Assembly: GCF_000209165.1 (NCBI RefSeq)
Contig: NC_009043.1
Location: forward strand, 806,001 to 870,000
Length of the DNA stretch: 64,000 bases
Direction of reading: 5' to 3'
From: Scheffersomyces stipitis CBS 6054
Taxonomy: Eukaryota > Ascomycota > Pichiomycetes > Serinales > Debaryomycetaceae
The notes under the pieces are model-generated. The model was not told the DNA's origin, ran no database searches, and saw only the letters and a program-made list of their open reading frames with translations. Numbering within the stretch: position 1 is the first letter of the stretch; each line of letters opens with the position of its first letter. The position numbers were made by a program, and so were the translations under genes. Positions 48,233 to 57,834 of the stretch are shown here, piece by piece.

Positions 48233-50470
48233 ATGACAACCCAGTCCAAACAGTTGAAGGTGTTCGGCATCCCGGTTGAAACGATCCGTTTACTTTTACG
48301 GGTTATAATTTTCCTCCTGGTAGCCGGAGCTGCTGTATCGTCTCGGCTTTTCTCAGTTATAAGATTCGAATCCATTATTCACGAGTTTGATCCATGGTTC
48401 AACTTCAGAGCCACCAAATATTTGGTGACACATTCTTACTACGAGTTCTTGAACTGGTTTGATGACAGGACATGGTACCCATTAGGCCGTGTTACTGGAG
48501 GAACTTTGTATCCTGGCCTTATGGTGACTTCTGGAGTCATTTGGCACATCTTGAGAGAATGGCTTGCTTTACCAGTTGATATCAGAAATGTTTGTGTTCT
48601 TTTGGCACCTGCCTTCTCTGGTTTGACGGCTGTGTTTACTTACTATTTGACCAAAGAGATGAAGGACTCCAATGCTGGTTTACTCGCTGCCATATTTATG
48701 GGTATTGCTCCAGGGTACATCTCCAGATCTGTAGCAGGCTCGTACGATAACGAAGCTATTGCTATTACTTTGCTTATGGCTACTTTCTACTTCTGGATTA
48801 AGGCAATGAAGTTGGGTTCTGTTTTCTATGGAACTTTAACTGCTCTCTTCTACTTCTACATGGTCTCAGCATGGGGTGGCTATGTGTTCATCACCAACTT
48901 GATTCCCCTCCATGTCTTTGTATTGCTCGTAATGGGAAGATACACCCATCGTTTGTATACGGCCTATTCCACTTGGTATGCCTTGGGAACGTTGGCGTCG
49001 ATGCAAATCCCATTTGTAGGCTTCTTACCCATTCGCTCAAACGACCATATGGCAGCTTTGGGAGTCTTTGGATTATTGCAGTTGGTGGCTTTTGGCGATT
49101 ACGTCAGATCCAGAATCAATTCAAAGCAGTTCAAGACTTTCTTGGGAGTTTCGATTGTGCTGGTTACCGTGTTGGGAGTTGGCGCTTTGTTTGCCTTAAC
49201 GGCTCTTGGTTGGATCGCTCCTTGGACTGGTAGATTCTACTCATTGTGGGATACGAACTATGCCAAGATTCACATTCCCATTATTGCTTCTGTCTCTGAA
49301 CATCAGCCTACAGCATGGCCTGCTTTCTTCTTTGATACTTCCATCTTGATCTGGCTTTTCCCAGCTGGTATCTACTTGTGTTTCCAGGAGTTAAAGGATG
49401 AACATGTGTTTGTAATCATCTACGGTGTCTTGTGTTCGTATTTTGCCGGTGTCATGGTTAGATTGATGTTGACCTTGACTCCAGTAATCTGTGTCTCTGC
49501 AGCTATTGCCTTGTCGAAGTTGTTTGACATCTATTTAGATATCGTAGATCTCTTTAAGACAGACACAGAACCAGAAGATGAAAAGGAAAGTGAAAAAAAG
49601 AAGAAGCAAAAGGCCTTCAAATTTCCTATTCTTCCACTCGTATCGAGGATACTCGTCATGGCATCTTTCACCTTCTACCTATTCTACTTTGTGTTGCACT
49701 GTACTTGGGTCACTTCTAATGCCTATTCCTCTCCTTCGGTTGTGTTGGCATCTAGAAATCCAGATGGCTCACAAAACATCATTGATGACTACAGAGAAGC
49801 CTATTACTGGTTGAGAATGAACACACCAGAAGATGCAAAAGTCATGGCCTGGTGGGATTACGGCTACCAGATCGGAGGTATGGCTGACAGAACCACCTTG
49901 GTGGACAACAACACCTGGAACAACACACATATCGCTACTGTGGGTAAGGCAATGTGTTCCTCAGAAGATGTAGCCTACAAGATCTTGAAGCAGCACGACG
50001 TAGACTACGTGTTGGTGATCTTTGGTGGGTTAATTGGCTACTCTGGAGACGACATAAATAAGTTCCTCTGGATGGTTAGAATTGCCGAAGGTATATGGCC
50101 AGATGAAGTGCACGAGAGGGACTTCTTCACAGATAGAGGTGAGTACAAGGTCGATAAAGAGGCTACCGACACCATGAAGAACTCGTTGATGTACAAGATG
50201 TCTTACTACAGATTCACAGACTTGTACTCCGGCAGAGATGGAGTAGACAGGGTCAGAAACCAAAACATCCCTGCTGCTAACTCACCAGAATTGAATGTAG
50301 TTGAGGAAGCATTTACGTCGCAAAACTGGATTGTCAGAATCTACAAGGTCAAAGATCTCGATAATGTCGGCAGAGACTTACACCAAGCCTCGGCCTTTGA
50401 TAAGCAAACCGACAAACAGTCCAAGAGATCCAGAACCATCAAGAGGCCAGCCTTGGAATTGAGAGAATAA
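48233..50470 (+). CDS. STT3: Oligosaccharyltransferase catalytic subunit Stt3
   Basis: The ATG at 48233 (context CACC before it) gives 745 residues; an open stretch upstream lacks an ATG. Multiple transmembrane helices precede a lumenal C-terminal domain. Visible motifs: HEFDPWFNFRATKYL with the metal-binding Asp near 53, SYDNEAIAI, SVSEHQP (about 353-359, the EL5 loop) and WWDYG (540-544), the sequon-binding signature. Stt3 transfers the lipid-linked glycan to Asn-X-Ser/Thr in the ER lumen. Between the last helices is a Lys/Glu-rich cytosolic loop (about 445-462). CTG codons are few, as expected of a highly expressed CTG-clade gene. Confidence 0.97.
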   Translation: MTTQSKQLKVFGIPVETIRLLLRVIIFLLVAGAAVSSRLFSVIRFESIIHEFDPWFNFRATKYLVTHSYYEFLNWFDDRTWYPLGRVTGGTLYPGLMVTSGVIWHILREWLALPVDIRNVCVLLAPAFSGLTAVFTYYLTKEMKDSNAGLLAAIFMGIAPGYISRSVAGSYDNEAIAITLLMATFYFWIKAMKLGSVFYGTLTALFYFYMVSAWGGYVFITNLIPLHVFVLLVMGRYTHRLYTAYSTWYALGTLASMQIPFVGFLPIRSNDHMAALGVFGLLQLVAFGDYVRSRINSKQFKTFLGVSIVLVTVLGVGALFALTALGWIAPWTGRFYSLWDTNYAKIHIPIIASVSEHQPTAWPAFFFDTSILIWLFPAGIYLCFQELKDEHVFVIIYGVLCSYFAGVMVRLMLTLTPVICVSAAIALSKLFDIYLDIVDLFKTDTEPEDEKESEKKKKQKAFKFPILPLVSRILVMASFTFYLFYFVLHCTWVTSNAYSSPSVVLASRNPDGSQNIIDDYREAYYWLRMNTPEDAKVMAWWDYGYQIGGMADRTTLVDNNTWNNTHIATVGKAMCSSEDVAYKILKQHDVDYVLVIFGGLIGYSGDDINKFLWMVRIAEGIWPDEVHERDFFTDRGEYKVDKEATDTMKNSLMYKMSYYRFTDLYSGRDGVDRVRNQNIPAANSPELNVVEEAFTSQNWIVRIYKVKDLDNVGRDLHQASAFDKQTDKQSKRSRTIKRPALELRE

Positions 50471-50995
50471 GAAGAGGGTCTTTGTTTATAATATATACTA
50501 AAAATATATACACTGATACTGCAGATCTGTCACAGATCATAATTGTACATCTAGATTCAGCATATCGCCACTACTTTCATCAACTAGTTGGTACCATTTC
50601 AGCTGTATGGGATAACCAGAGTTTTTTAGATGTCATCGAACTCAAGCCTGGTGGAGCAAGTTCATGAATGTATCCCTATCCTTATCTCTCATGGCTCCAC
50701 TCAATCCAACATTCTAAGCCATTCTGGCTCATTCTCCTATTTCCACAATGGTGTTACCTCGGCTGCTGATATGCTTGCCCCACCTGATTTGAAAATCCAT
50801 ATCTCCTGCACATGTCATTATAGATTTCCCCATCTTTCAAATCCATATAAACAGGAAATTTCCAACCACATCTTTTTCTTGCTGTTAGTGACATTCTTTA
50901 AACCGTACCCCATTATCATCGAATCTCAACTTTCATACAGCGTTATTCGTTTTACCTCAATTTTTTCACGAACTATCTAAATACAAAATTCTACA
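50471..50995. other. Intergenic region STT3/MPO1
   Basis: 525 bp between co-directional genes. No supported feature beyond probable 3' and 5' UTRs. Confidence 0.55.
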
Positions 50996-51571
50996 ATGAC
51001 AGCTTTGCTTGACCTAGAGAGCCATTTAGTGTTCTACAGATCATACCATTTCAACCAGACCAATATTGCTATCCATCTCTGCTGTATCCCAATCATTTTA
51101 CTTTCATCAATCACATTTTTGAGCATCAGGGAAATTCCTTTCTTGGATAACCCGTATGTAAACTTGGGCTCAATTTTGGCTTTCAGCTTTGGCACATTCT
51201 ACGTGTTGCTCGACTGGAAATGTGGAATTCCAGCCTTTGTTGTTTTAACTTCTTACGCAATTGGACTCAAGAATTACTATTTGAATGTTGGCCCTACATC
51301 CCTTTTTACCCAGGATGAAATCATCAGATACGCTATCTATGCCCATATTGGTTCTTGGTTGGCTCAATTCTATGGCCATGGAGTTCACGAAAAGAGAGCC
51401 CCAGCTTTGTTGGACAATTTGATGCAAGCATTGGTATTGGCTCCTTTCTTTGTAGTCTTTGAGATTGCCTTTGGCTTGGGCTACAGATTGGACTTGAAGA
51501 AGAGAATGGACAACAGAGCTGGTGTCAACATCAGAAACTTCAAGTTGCAAGAAAAAGAAAAGTCAAAGTAA
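50996..51571 (+). CDS. MPO1: Mpo1-like 2-hydroxy fatty acid dioxygenase (DUF962)
   Basis: 191 residues. The N-terminal YRSYHFNQTNIAIH and the later GHGVHEKRAPALLDN contain the conserved histidines that bind iron in the DUF962 family, set among four or five hydrophobic helices. The C-terminus is Lys-rich, as in ER membrane proteins. Family knowledge: yeast Mpo1 (YGL010W) is an Fe2+-dependent ER dioxygenase that removes one carbon from 2-hydroxy fatty acids in phytosphingosine breakdown. Length (174 in S. cerevisiae) agrees. Convergent with IME4, 100 bp apart. Confidence 0.92.
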   Translation: MTALLDLESHLVFYRSYHFNQTNIAIHLCCIPIILLSSITFLSIREIPFLDNPYVNLGSILAFSFGTFYVLLDWKCGIPAFVVLTSYAIGLKNYYLNVGPTSLFTQDEIIRYAIYAHIGSWLAQFYGHGVHEKRAPALLDNLMQALVLAPFFVVFEIAFGLGYRLDLKKRMDNRAGVNIRNFKLQEKEKSK

Positions 51572-51671
51572 GCACATTACACAAACTGTGGTGTACTTAT
51601 TTACTAGCTGGAGATTGCTCTATATTTTATGTAGTTATATATGAAGAACAAGGGTATGTAGTATTAGCAAT

Positions 51672-53288
51672 TTAAGGACCTTCCTTAGTGCCAAGATACT
51701 GCTGGTATCTTGTCTTGACTTCAGTCTCGTAGATAAATGAACCTTGAAGTTGGTTACCAATAGTTAGCCAACCGGGACGAGTATTGTGGTCTCTACCGAA
51801 GATCTCGAGCTTTCTGGAATGAACGCCGACCAAACGTTCTACAATGTCGTATATCTCATCTGGCTTACGCAGAGTGGCACGAGTAGCACTAACCACGATA
51901 TCTGTATCTATCTTTCTGTTTAGCCATGCTGGATTGCCCTTAACTCCTACAAGTAAGTGTTCTTTCGAGTGGTTCAACCAATGGCCTGTTCTTCCTGTAA
52001 CAATGGTTCTTTTCAACTGGTTGAGCTTCACCCAGATAACCTCGTCAGAAATGGTATAACCCCATTGCAACAAAGCCCTTCTCCCTATCTGTATAGATCT
52101 ACCAGTTACCCAAAGAAGAATTATTCCTTCGTCTTGAAGCTCGTGCATTGGTAATGAAAGCAACTCTTCATCCTTACAAGTTCCATATGGAAGCGACATG
52201 TGAATATCCCATGCTGGATCTGAGATAATGGCTGCGAATTTACCCAATACCGAAAATGGCAAATAGCGCACATCACAGTTGATCCATTGCGGTGGAATCA
52301 CTTTTCGATGATTCTCACTGAAACATTCACCAATAGTATACTCGTGAGCCAAACATTGTCTTTGAATTTCGTTTTCGTCTGCACTACTGTTATTGTCATT
52401 CCCCTCGATAAGAGGGTTTAACGTGAAATAATGGACATATCTACATGTCTTCATTTTGTGGCAGGTATCCAAATACGAACAATCACCCAGAAACACTTCC
52501 GTGTGGCTATTGATGATTGGCAAGAAATGGATCTTAGACTTGGAGCAGCTATATATATCCTGAGATATCATGTTTCTACATTCGTCGATCTTATGGTGCA
52601 TATGGGCCATTCCCGGAATCGAGTTTTTGGTGATGCTCTGGTGATCTACATTTTTCTTGAAACAGACATTGGCAAGTATCTGGTTATGGTTCACATTGTT
52701 ACAAACTTGAAAGTATTTCTTCTCTACAGTCTTCAATCTCGCCTTCTCTTTGCTCAAAACTGATCTGGCTGAAGTTGCTCGAATTAACTTATCGAGTGTT
52801 TCATAGTCACACTCAGCTATTTCATTCGTTGAATTATTCACACCATTAATTTCCAATCTGCTATGAAGTGGACTTGATAGAATAGCCAATAACTCTTCGT
52901 TACTATTCTTGAAACTTCTTTGTTTCAGAACGACTTCATATGGAATAGTCCAACCTCGTTTGCCTTCAATACGATCTTTCAACATCACCAACCGTGTTCT
53001 GTTGACATAAACTAGCTTGACATTCCTGTTGTTTTCATTAATTTCCCTATCAAATACCAAACAGTTTCCTGATATTGTATTGAGTTGAATTAAATATTGA
53101 AGAAAAGATCCATAATCTGAAGTTCCATCGCCTGAACCAGATTCTTGTTTTCCGTCGTCGCTTTTCTGCTTCATCTGGTAGAGAACCATAATAGTACGTA
53201 GTTCTCCTCTAACTGGCTCATCAAGAACACTATCGAAGTCTAGCATAAAGGAAATGAACGACGAGAAATGTGACAAATCGTGTTTCAT
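51672..53288 (-). CDS. IME4: Ime4-type mRNA m6A methyltransferase (MT-A70), with a DPAW motif
   Basis: The ATG at 53288 gives 538 residues; upstream codons in this frame lack an ATG. The N-terminal half is divergent. A CCCH zinc-finger-like cluster (C270, C276, C282, H286) follows, then the MT-A70 domain from about 350: CDVRYLPF, the catalytic motif DPAW (357-360), DIHMSLPYGT, LLWVTGRS, TGRTGHWLNHSKEH, KPDEIYDIVERL and GRDHNTRPGW near the end. Family knowledge: Ime4/METTL3 writes N6-methyladenosine on mRNA and in yeast promotes meiosis with Mum2 and Slz1. The usual motif is DPPW; here the second Pro is Ala, while the catalytic Asp and Trp are kept, so activity is plausible. Everything else in the core is intact. 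Confidence 0.93.
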   Translation of the reverse strand: MKHDLSHFSSFISFMLDFDSVLDEPVRGELRTIMVLYQMKQKSDDGKQESGSGDGTSDYGSFLQYLIQLNTISGNCLVFDREINENNRNVKLVYVNRTRLVMLKDRIEGKRGWTIPYEVVLKQRSFKNSNEELLAILSSPLHSRLEINGVNNSTNEIAECDYETLDKLIRATSARSVLSKEKARLKTVEKKYFQVCNNVNHNQILANVCFKKNVDHQSITKNSIPGMAHMHHKIDECRNMISQDIYSCSKSKIHFLPIINSHTEVFLGDCSYLDTCHKMKTCRYVHYFTLNPLIEGNDNNSSADENEIQRQCLAHEYTIGECFSENHRKVIPPQWINCDVRYLPFSVLGKFAAIISDPAWDIHMSLPYGTCKDEELLSLPMHELQDEGIILLWVTGRSIQIGRRALLQWGYTISDEVIWVKLNQLKRTIVTGRTGHWLNHSKEHLLVGVKGNPAWLNRKIDTDIVVSATRATLRKPDEIYDIVERLVGVHSRKLEIFGRDHNTRPGWLTIGNQLQGSFIYETEVKTRYQQYLGTKEGP

Positions 53289-53640
53289 GATTACGGTGTC
53301 CTCAGTTTTATCAAGGTTCAATTCATAAAAGAGAATTGGATGTATTTATAGAATTTGAATGAAGAATTATACATCATTTCTAGTTGCAAAATGCGGAATA
53401 TGAAACAAGTTTCGGCTGCAAAAAATATTCCTAACCCCCTTAACCACAATAAAGAATTACACCCCTTAAAACTCAGAGCAATAAAACAAACTTTGTATTT
53501 ATACTATCTACAGAAGTAGAAATATAGATGTATGATGACTTTAGAAGAGTTGCCTTGTAGAAGAAGCTAACTTGTAGAGGTAGATGACATATGTAAATCG
53601 AACGAATTCTATACTGCAATTCTTTTAGACCCTATTATTC
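53289..53640. other. Intergenic region IME4/SLA1
   Basis: 352 bp between co-directional minus-strand genes. A minus-strand ATG at 53326 opens a two-codon ORF just before IME4. No other feature seen. Confidence 0.5.
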
Positions 53641-56600
53641 TTAGAATCCAAAAGGATTATCAGGTGTAGCAGCAGAAAGATTGGCTCTTCTACCGCCAGT
53701 CTGCTGTGTCTGCAATGGAGCATTTCCAAACCCAACCCCAGTAGGTTGACTCTGCAAAGGTTGGTTGTTAAAGCCTTCAAACAGTGGCTGTGGCTGAACA
53801 CCAAATGAAGTGTTTGGGTAAGTTTGCTGTGGTTGAGCAAAGTTGTTTACTGGAGCTATATTGGTGTTTTGGAACATATTACTCAACTGGTTCATGTTAG
53901 GCTGCTGTTGGCCAAACTGGTTGAAAGCAGTCTGCTGTGGTTGTTGAGCAAATTGGTTAAATGCAGGTTGCTGTGGAACCAGGGTGAATGTAGGTTGTTG
54001 TTGTACCAGTGGGAATGTAGGTTGTTGTTGTACAGGCAACAGGCTAAATGTTGTGGCCTGTTGTAACTGAGGTGGTTGTTGCTGCTGCTGCTGTCCAAAT
54101 GGAGAAAACCCATTTTGCTGGGGTTGTCCAAACGATGTCTGAGGGAAACCACCTGTGGTTTGTCCTCCAAATGTTGCGACTGGCTGTTGCTGAACAACTG
54201 GGTTGTACAAGCTTCCTCCAGTAGGATTTCCAAACGATGTTTGAGGCAATCCCCCTGTTAACTGTTGACTAAAGGTGTTCGGAGGAGGTTGATTAGCAGC
54301 AAATCCTCCCGTTATTTGTTGGCCAAATGCCGACTGTGGAACAAAACCTCCAGTTCTTTGTGCTGGAACAACTGATGGCCCAGTTCTCTGAATAGGAACT
54401 AAAGGCTGATTGTTGAAACTAGTCTGTGGTAGGCCGCCAGTAATCTGTCCTGGTAATGGTCCAGTTGCTTGCACAAACACAGGTTGACCAAAGCTAGTCT
54501 GCGGCATGGCTACAATTGGCTGTCCAAAAGTAGTGAGTGGAGGACCGTTCTGTGGTCCCGTCTTCTGTGGCACAAATGTAGCATTTCCAGTTTGCAATGG
54601 AACAATACCAAACGTAAGTTGAGGTTGTAAAATTCCAGTGGCTTGAATTGGAATGAATCCCGTGGGCTGAGCTGTAATTGGTACAAACCCAGTAGGTTGA
54701 GCTGTCATCAATCCTCCAGTAGGAATAGGCACCAAACCAGTCTTTTGAACGGGAATAAGTGGCCCAGTAGCCTGCGTTGAGATTGGCTTTTGAACAGCAA
54801 ACTGCTGCCCTGGTTGAATCAACGTACCAGTCTTGACTGGTGCTAATGCAGGTGCCGATGGTCCGTCAACCTGTTTTGGTGGAACGGGCCTTGAAGCATT
54901 ATTGCTCAGATCTAATGGCTTGATATTCACCAAATCTTGTAATGAACCAGTGTATTGAGGAGTCTGAGGTTGAGAACTTGGTTTTAAAAGATCGTCTGTA
55001 GACCTGGCTGCGGGCTTAACAGCCCAAGCGTCGTCTTCAAATTGCTTCGAAGGAGTTAATCCAACAGGTGCAACAGCTTCCTTTGGGGCCGGCTCTGCCA
55101 CCTTGTTAGGAGATGGCAAAGCACTGGCATTCACCTTCGAAACTTCAGCACTTGAACTGTTGTTCTTCAAGGCTCCATTAGGGTCAATAAAAAGTCCACC
55201 TGTAGGAGCTGTTTCTTCAGAAGTACTCTTTTTTCTGTTGAACTTATTGTCCAAGAATTTCATAACTCTTAAGATGTCACCTTCTCTCAATCCTAACGTA
55301 CGCAAAAGAGAAGGTGTGATGTCTTCCAAGATGTTTTCATCAATCTGCTCTCTGTTGAAGTTAAGAGTGTAACGCTGACAGTTACCAATATCCACTCCAC
55401 ACTGAAGAAAAAACTCAAACCAGTCATATTCTGGTTCACTCGTCGTAGTAACCTTGGTAGTGGCTTTGGGTCTGGAAGGTTGTGGTGGTGTGATATTGTT
55501 AATAGTAGCAGTAGCAGAATGAGACTTGGTAACAGCCATAGCACCATTAGCTCCAGAACTGCCATTAATAGCCCCAGATGAACCTTCATTAGTACCGCTC
55601 TTAGATGGAGACTTGTTAGATTTGGATCTCTTCAACATTTGTTTATTGACCTCTTGCTTGTAAGTTTCCAAAGAAGTGCCTGTAACTTTTTCAACGTACT
55701 CCAAATCCTCAATCGATAACTTTGTCGCAGATACAGCAATCTTTACTCCATTCGTCTTGTGCAAATGGATCTTTCCTTCAACACATCCCAAGAACTCAGC
55801 TTCAACTTTGAACGAGCCAGAACTATCGATCCAGGTTCTGACTCTGTGGTAGTTTGGCATTGATTTATCATTCTGCTCATCCTTCGATGAGGTATGCTTC
55901 CTATCCCTTTGAATCCTATCCTTTTCTCTAATCTTGTCTCTTTCTTCTCTGCCACGATTATGATGATGATGCAGATGCTCTTTATTGTTGTCCACAACCC
56001 TTCCCTTGGTACTACTCCGTTTGTTTGACTTTCTTCTCTGGGGTCCATCTGTCAATTTATCTAAATTGGAAGTACCAATTATTTCGATGTAAGAAGATGG
56101 AATTACGCCTTGTCTTCCAGAATCGATATTTTCACACATCCACCAATCCTTAGACTTGGTCTCATTTATAATATAGACTTCGTCGCCTTCTCTACTCATC
56201 AATTCATCATCACCCTGGGCCTCAAAATCAAACATTAATCTACCCATTTTTCTATTGTTTTCTCCGGTACTGGCGTGTGAAGCTCTAGCTACTTCCTTCA
56301 ACCCACGAGCAGACTCGGCTCCTTTAAGATCCCCAACGATAGACATTATGGCTTCAGCAACGTCTTTGGATCCAGCATGTAACTCAATAGAGGTCTTGGG
56401 ATTCTTGAATTCCAAGAATACATGCTTCTTCTCATGGCTAAAATCGATTAAATCTTTAATTCGCCATTGGTTATCTATGGAAGAAGACGAAGACTTAAGT
56501 CTGAGTTTCTTGGGACTGGTCGTATTAGGTCTAATTATGATCATACCTTGGCCAATAGAAAATACAACAGACCGCTTTTTACGACCGTCTACTTCGTCAA

Positions 56601-57467
56601 TGTACCATGTGAAGAACTCACCATCAAACTTATGTTCCTGACCACCAGTATGAAGATCTTCTTCGCGCTCATTCTGACCACTGGGAGGGAGCTCTGGAAC
56701 TGGCTTATCAGCGGCCACAACAGGTCTAGACGGCATTGGTGGTGGTGCCTCTTCCTCGTCGTCGTTCCCATCCACGTCCACTTCTCTTTGTCTGTATGGG
56801 CTTTGTTCGTACGAATAAGTCTGAGACACAGCTGGAGGACGAGCTGATGAAGGTTCTGGTACGTGATTTTCGAAAGGTTCAGCCTCTGGAGAAACCGTTC
56901 TATCCTTATGAACCGGAGGAGGAGCAAAGTTGCTGATAGGAACAGGTTGTTTCTGCTGTGGCTGTGTTTGTGGTGGTGGAGCTTGTGCTTGTCCATTCAA
57001 ATCAATGTAGTTGGAAGGCACAAATCCAAAGCTCTGCTTATTGGCATCGCCTACCAATATCCAATCTGGATCATTCAAATCATACACTTGAAAAATTTCA
57101 CCTTCAGCAAATGAGAGTTCATCTTCAGTTTGCTTGTCATAGTCGTATAAAGCTGCTGCTGTTTTAAGCACAGGTGCCTGCAGTATCAGTTAGTATTTGC
57201 TCTATGGATTCAAATTGTTAATTGCTCATACAACTCTCTTCAGATTTATGTGTAACTTACCTCTTCAATGTAATTGGATGGCACCAATCCCACTGGCTCC
57301 TCAACTTCTTCATTGCCTGATGGTAACACTCTCTTTTTCACTTTCCACCAATCATCGATATCCGATCTCTCAAGTAAGTACAACAAATCATCGGGCTGCA
57401 AGTTTAGTTCTTCTTCAGCTTGTGCAGAGTACTCATAGAGCGCTCTGTACACCCCGATATACAGCAT
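53641..57467 (-). CDS. SLA1: Sla1, endocytic actin-patch adaptor (spliced)
   Basis: Two exons: 57467-57261 (69 codons), an 83-bp intron, then 57177-53641. The product is 1247 residues, matching S. cerevisiae Sla1 (1244). Domains: SH3-1 in exon 1 (about 4-66), SH3-2 (72-130), SH3-3 (about 377-436), SHD1 (about 511-570, binds NPFxD cargo) and SHD2, a SAM-like domain (about 650-720). Then comes a long Pro/Gln/Thr tail with many QxTG repeats, the Prk1-kinase and Pan1-linked motif, ending NPFGF. Sla1 couples clathrin and cargo to Las17/WASP inhibition. Codon 2 is CTG. Reading only the long exon would lose SH3-1, part of the Las17-binding unit. Confidence 0.96.
57178..57260 (-). other. SLA1: SLA1 intron
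   Basis: 83-bp phase-0 intron on the minus strand. The 5' splice site GTAAGT is at 57260-57255, the branch TACTAAC is at 57195-57189 and the 3' splice site CAG ends at 57178. The junction joins YIEE to APVLK, exactly as in other Sla1 proteins. Confidence 0.96.
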
Positions 57468-57834
57468 CTCTATTGTCGGATTGTACAATCTGGTCTTTTC
57501 TTAAGCTGAATCGGATGGGATCCATTTTAGATAATCGACACTTTCGCTTCACGACACACGGACTGGAAAAGGGGAATCTGGTACCGACACGACTACGCGC
57601 ACTTACTATGGGGAAGGAGATGAGGGTTGGCTATGTTACTGGCTTCAATGAAATTTGCATTCGCAACCCTTTGCAAGATTCCAGATTCTTAGTGGAATCT
57701 CGGTTCATAGCTATGGCTAGTACTCAGAGTTTGTTTGAATTGCTCAAGCAATATTTCAGAAATTGTCTTTTGCTAAGTATCCTTTTCTAATGCTTCTTCT
57801 TAGATGGTAGGAATTGATCTTGTCTACCCACACA
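57468..57834. other. Intergenic region SLA1/hAT-like gene
   Basis: 367 bp. An antisense ORF crossing it and SLA1 exon 1 is not supported. Probably the SLA1 promoter. Confidence 0.5.

Noticed and set aside
57197..57790. 197-codon plus-strand ORF opposite SLA1 exon 1
   Set aside because: Antisense to a certain exon and intron, with no domain.
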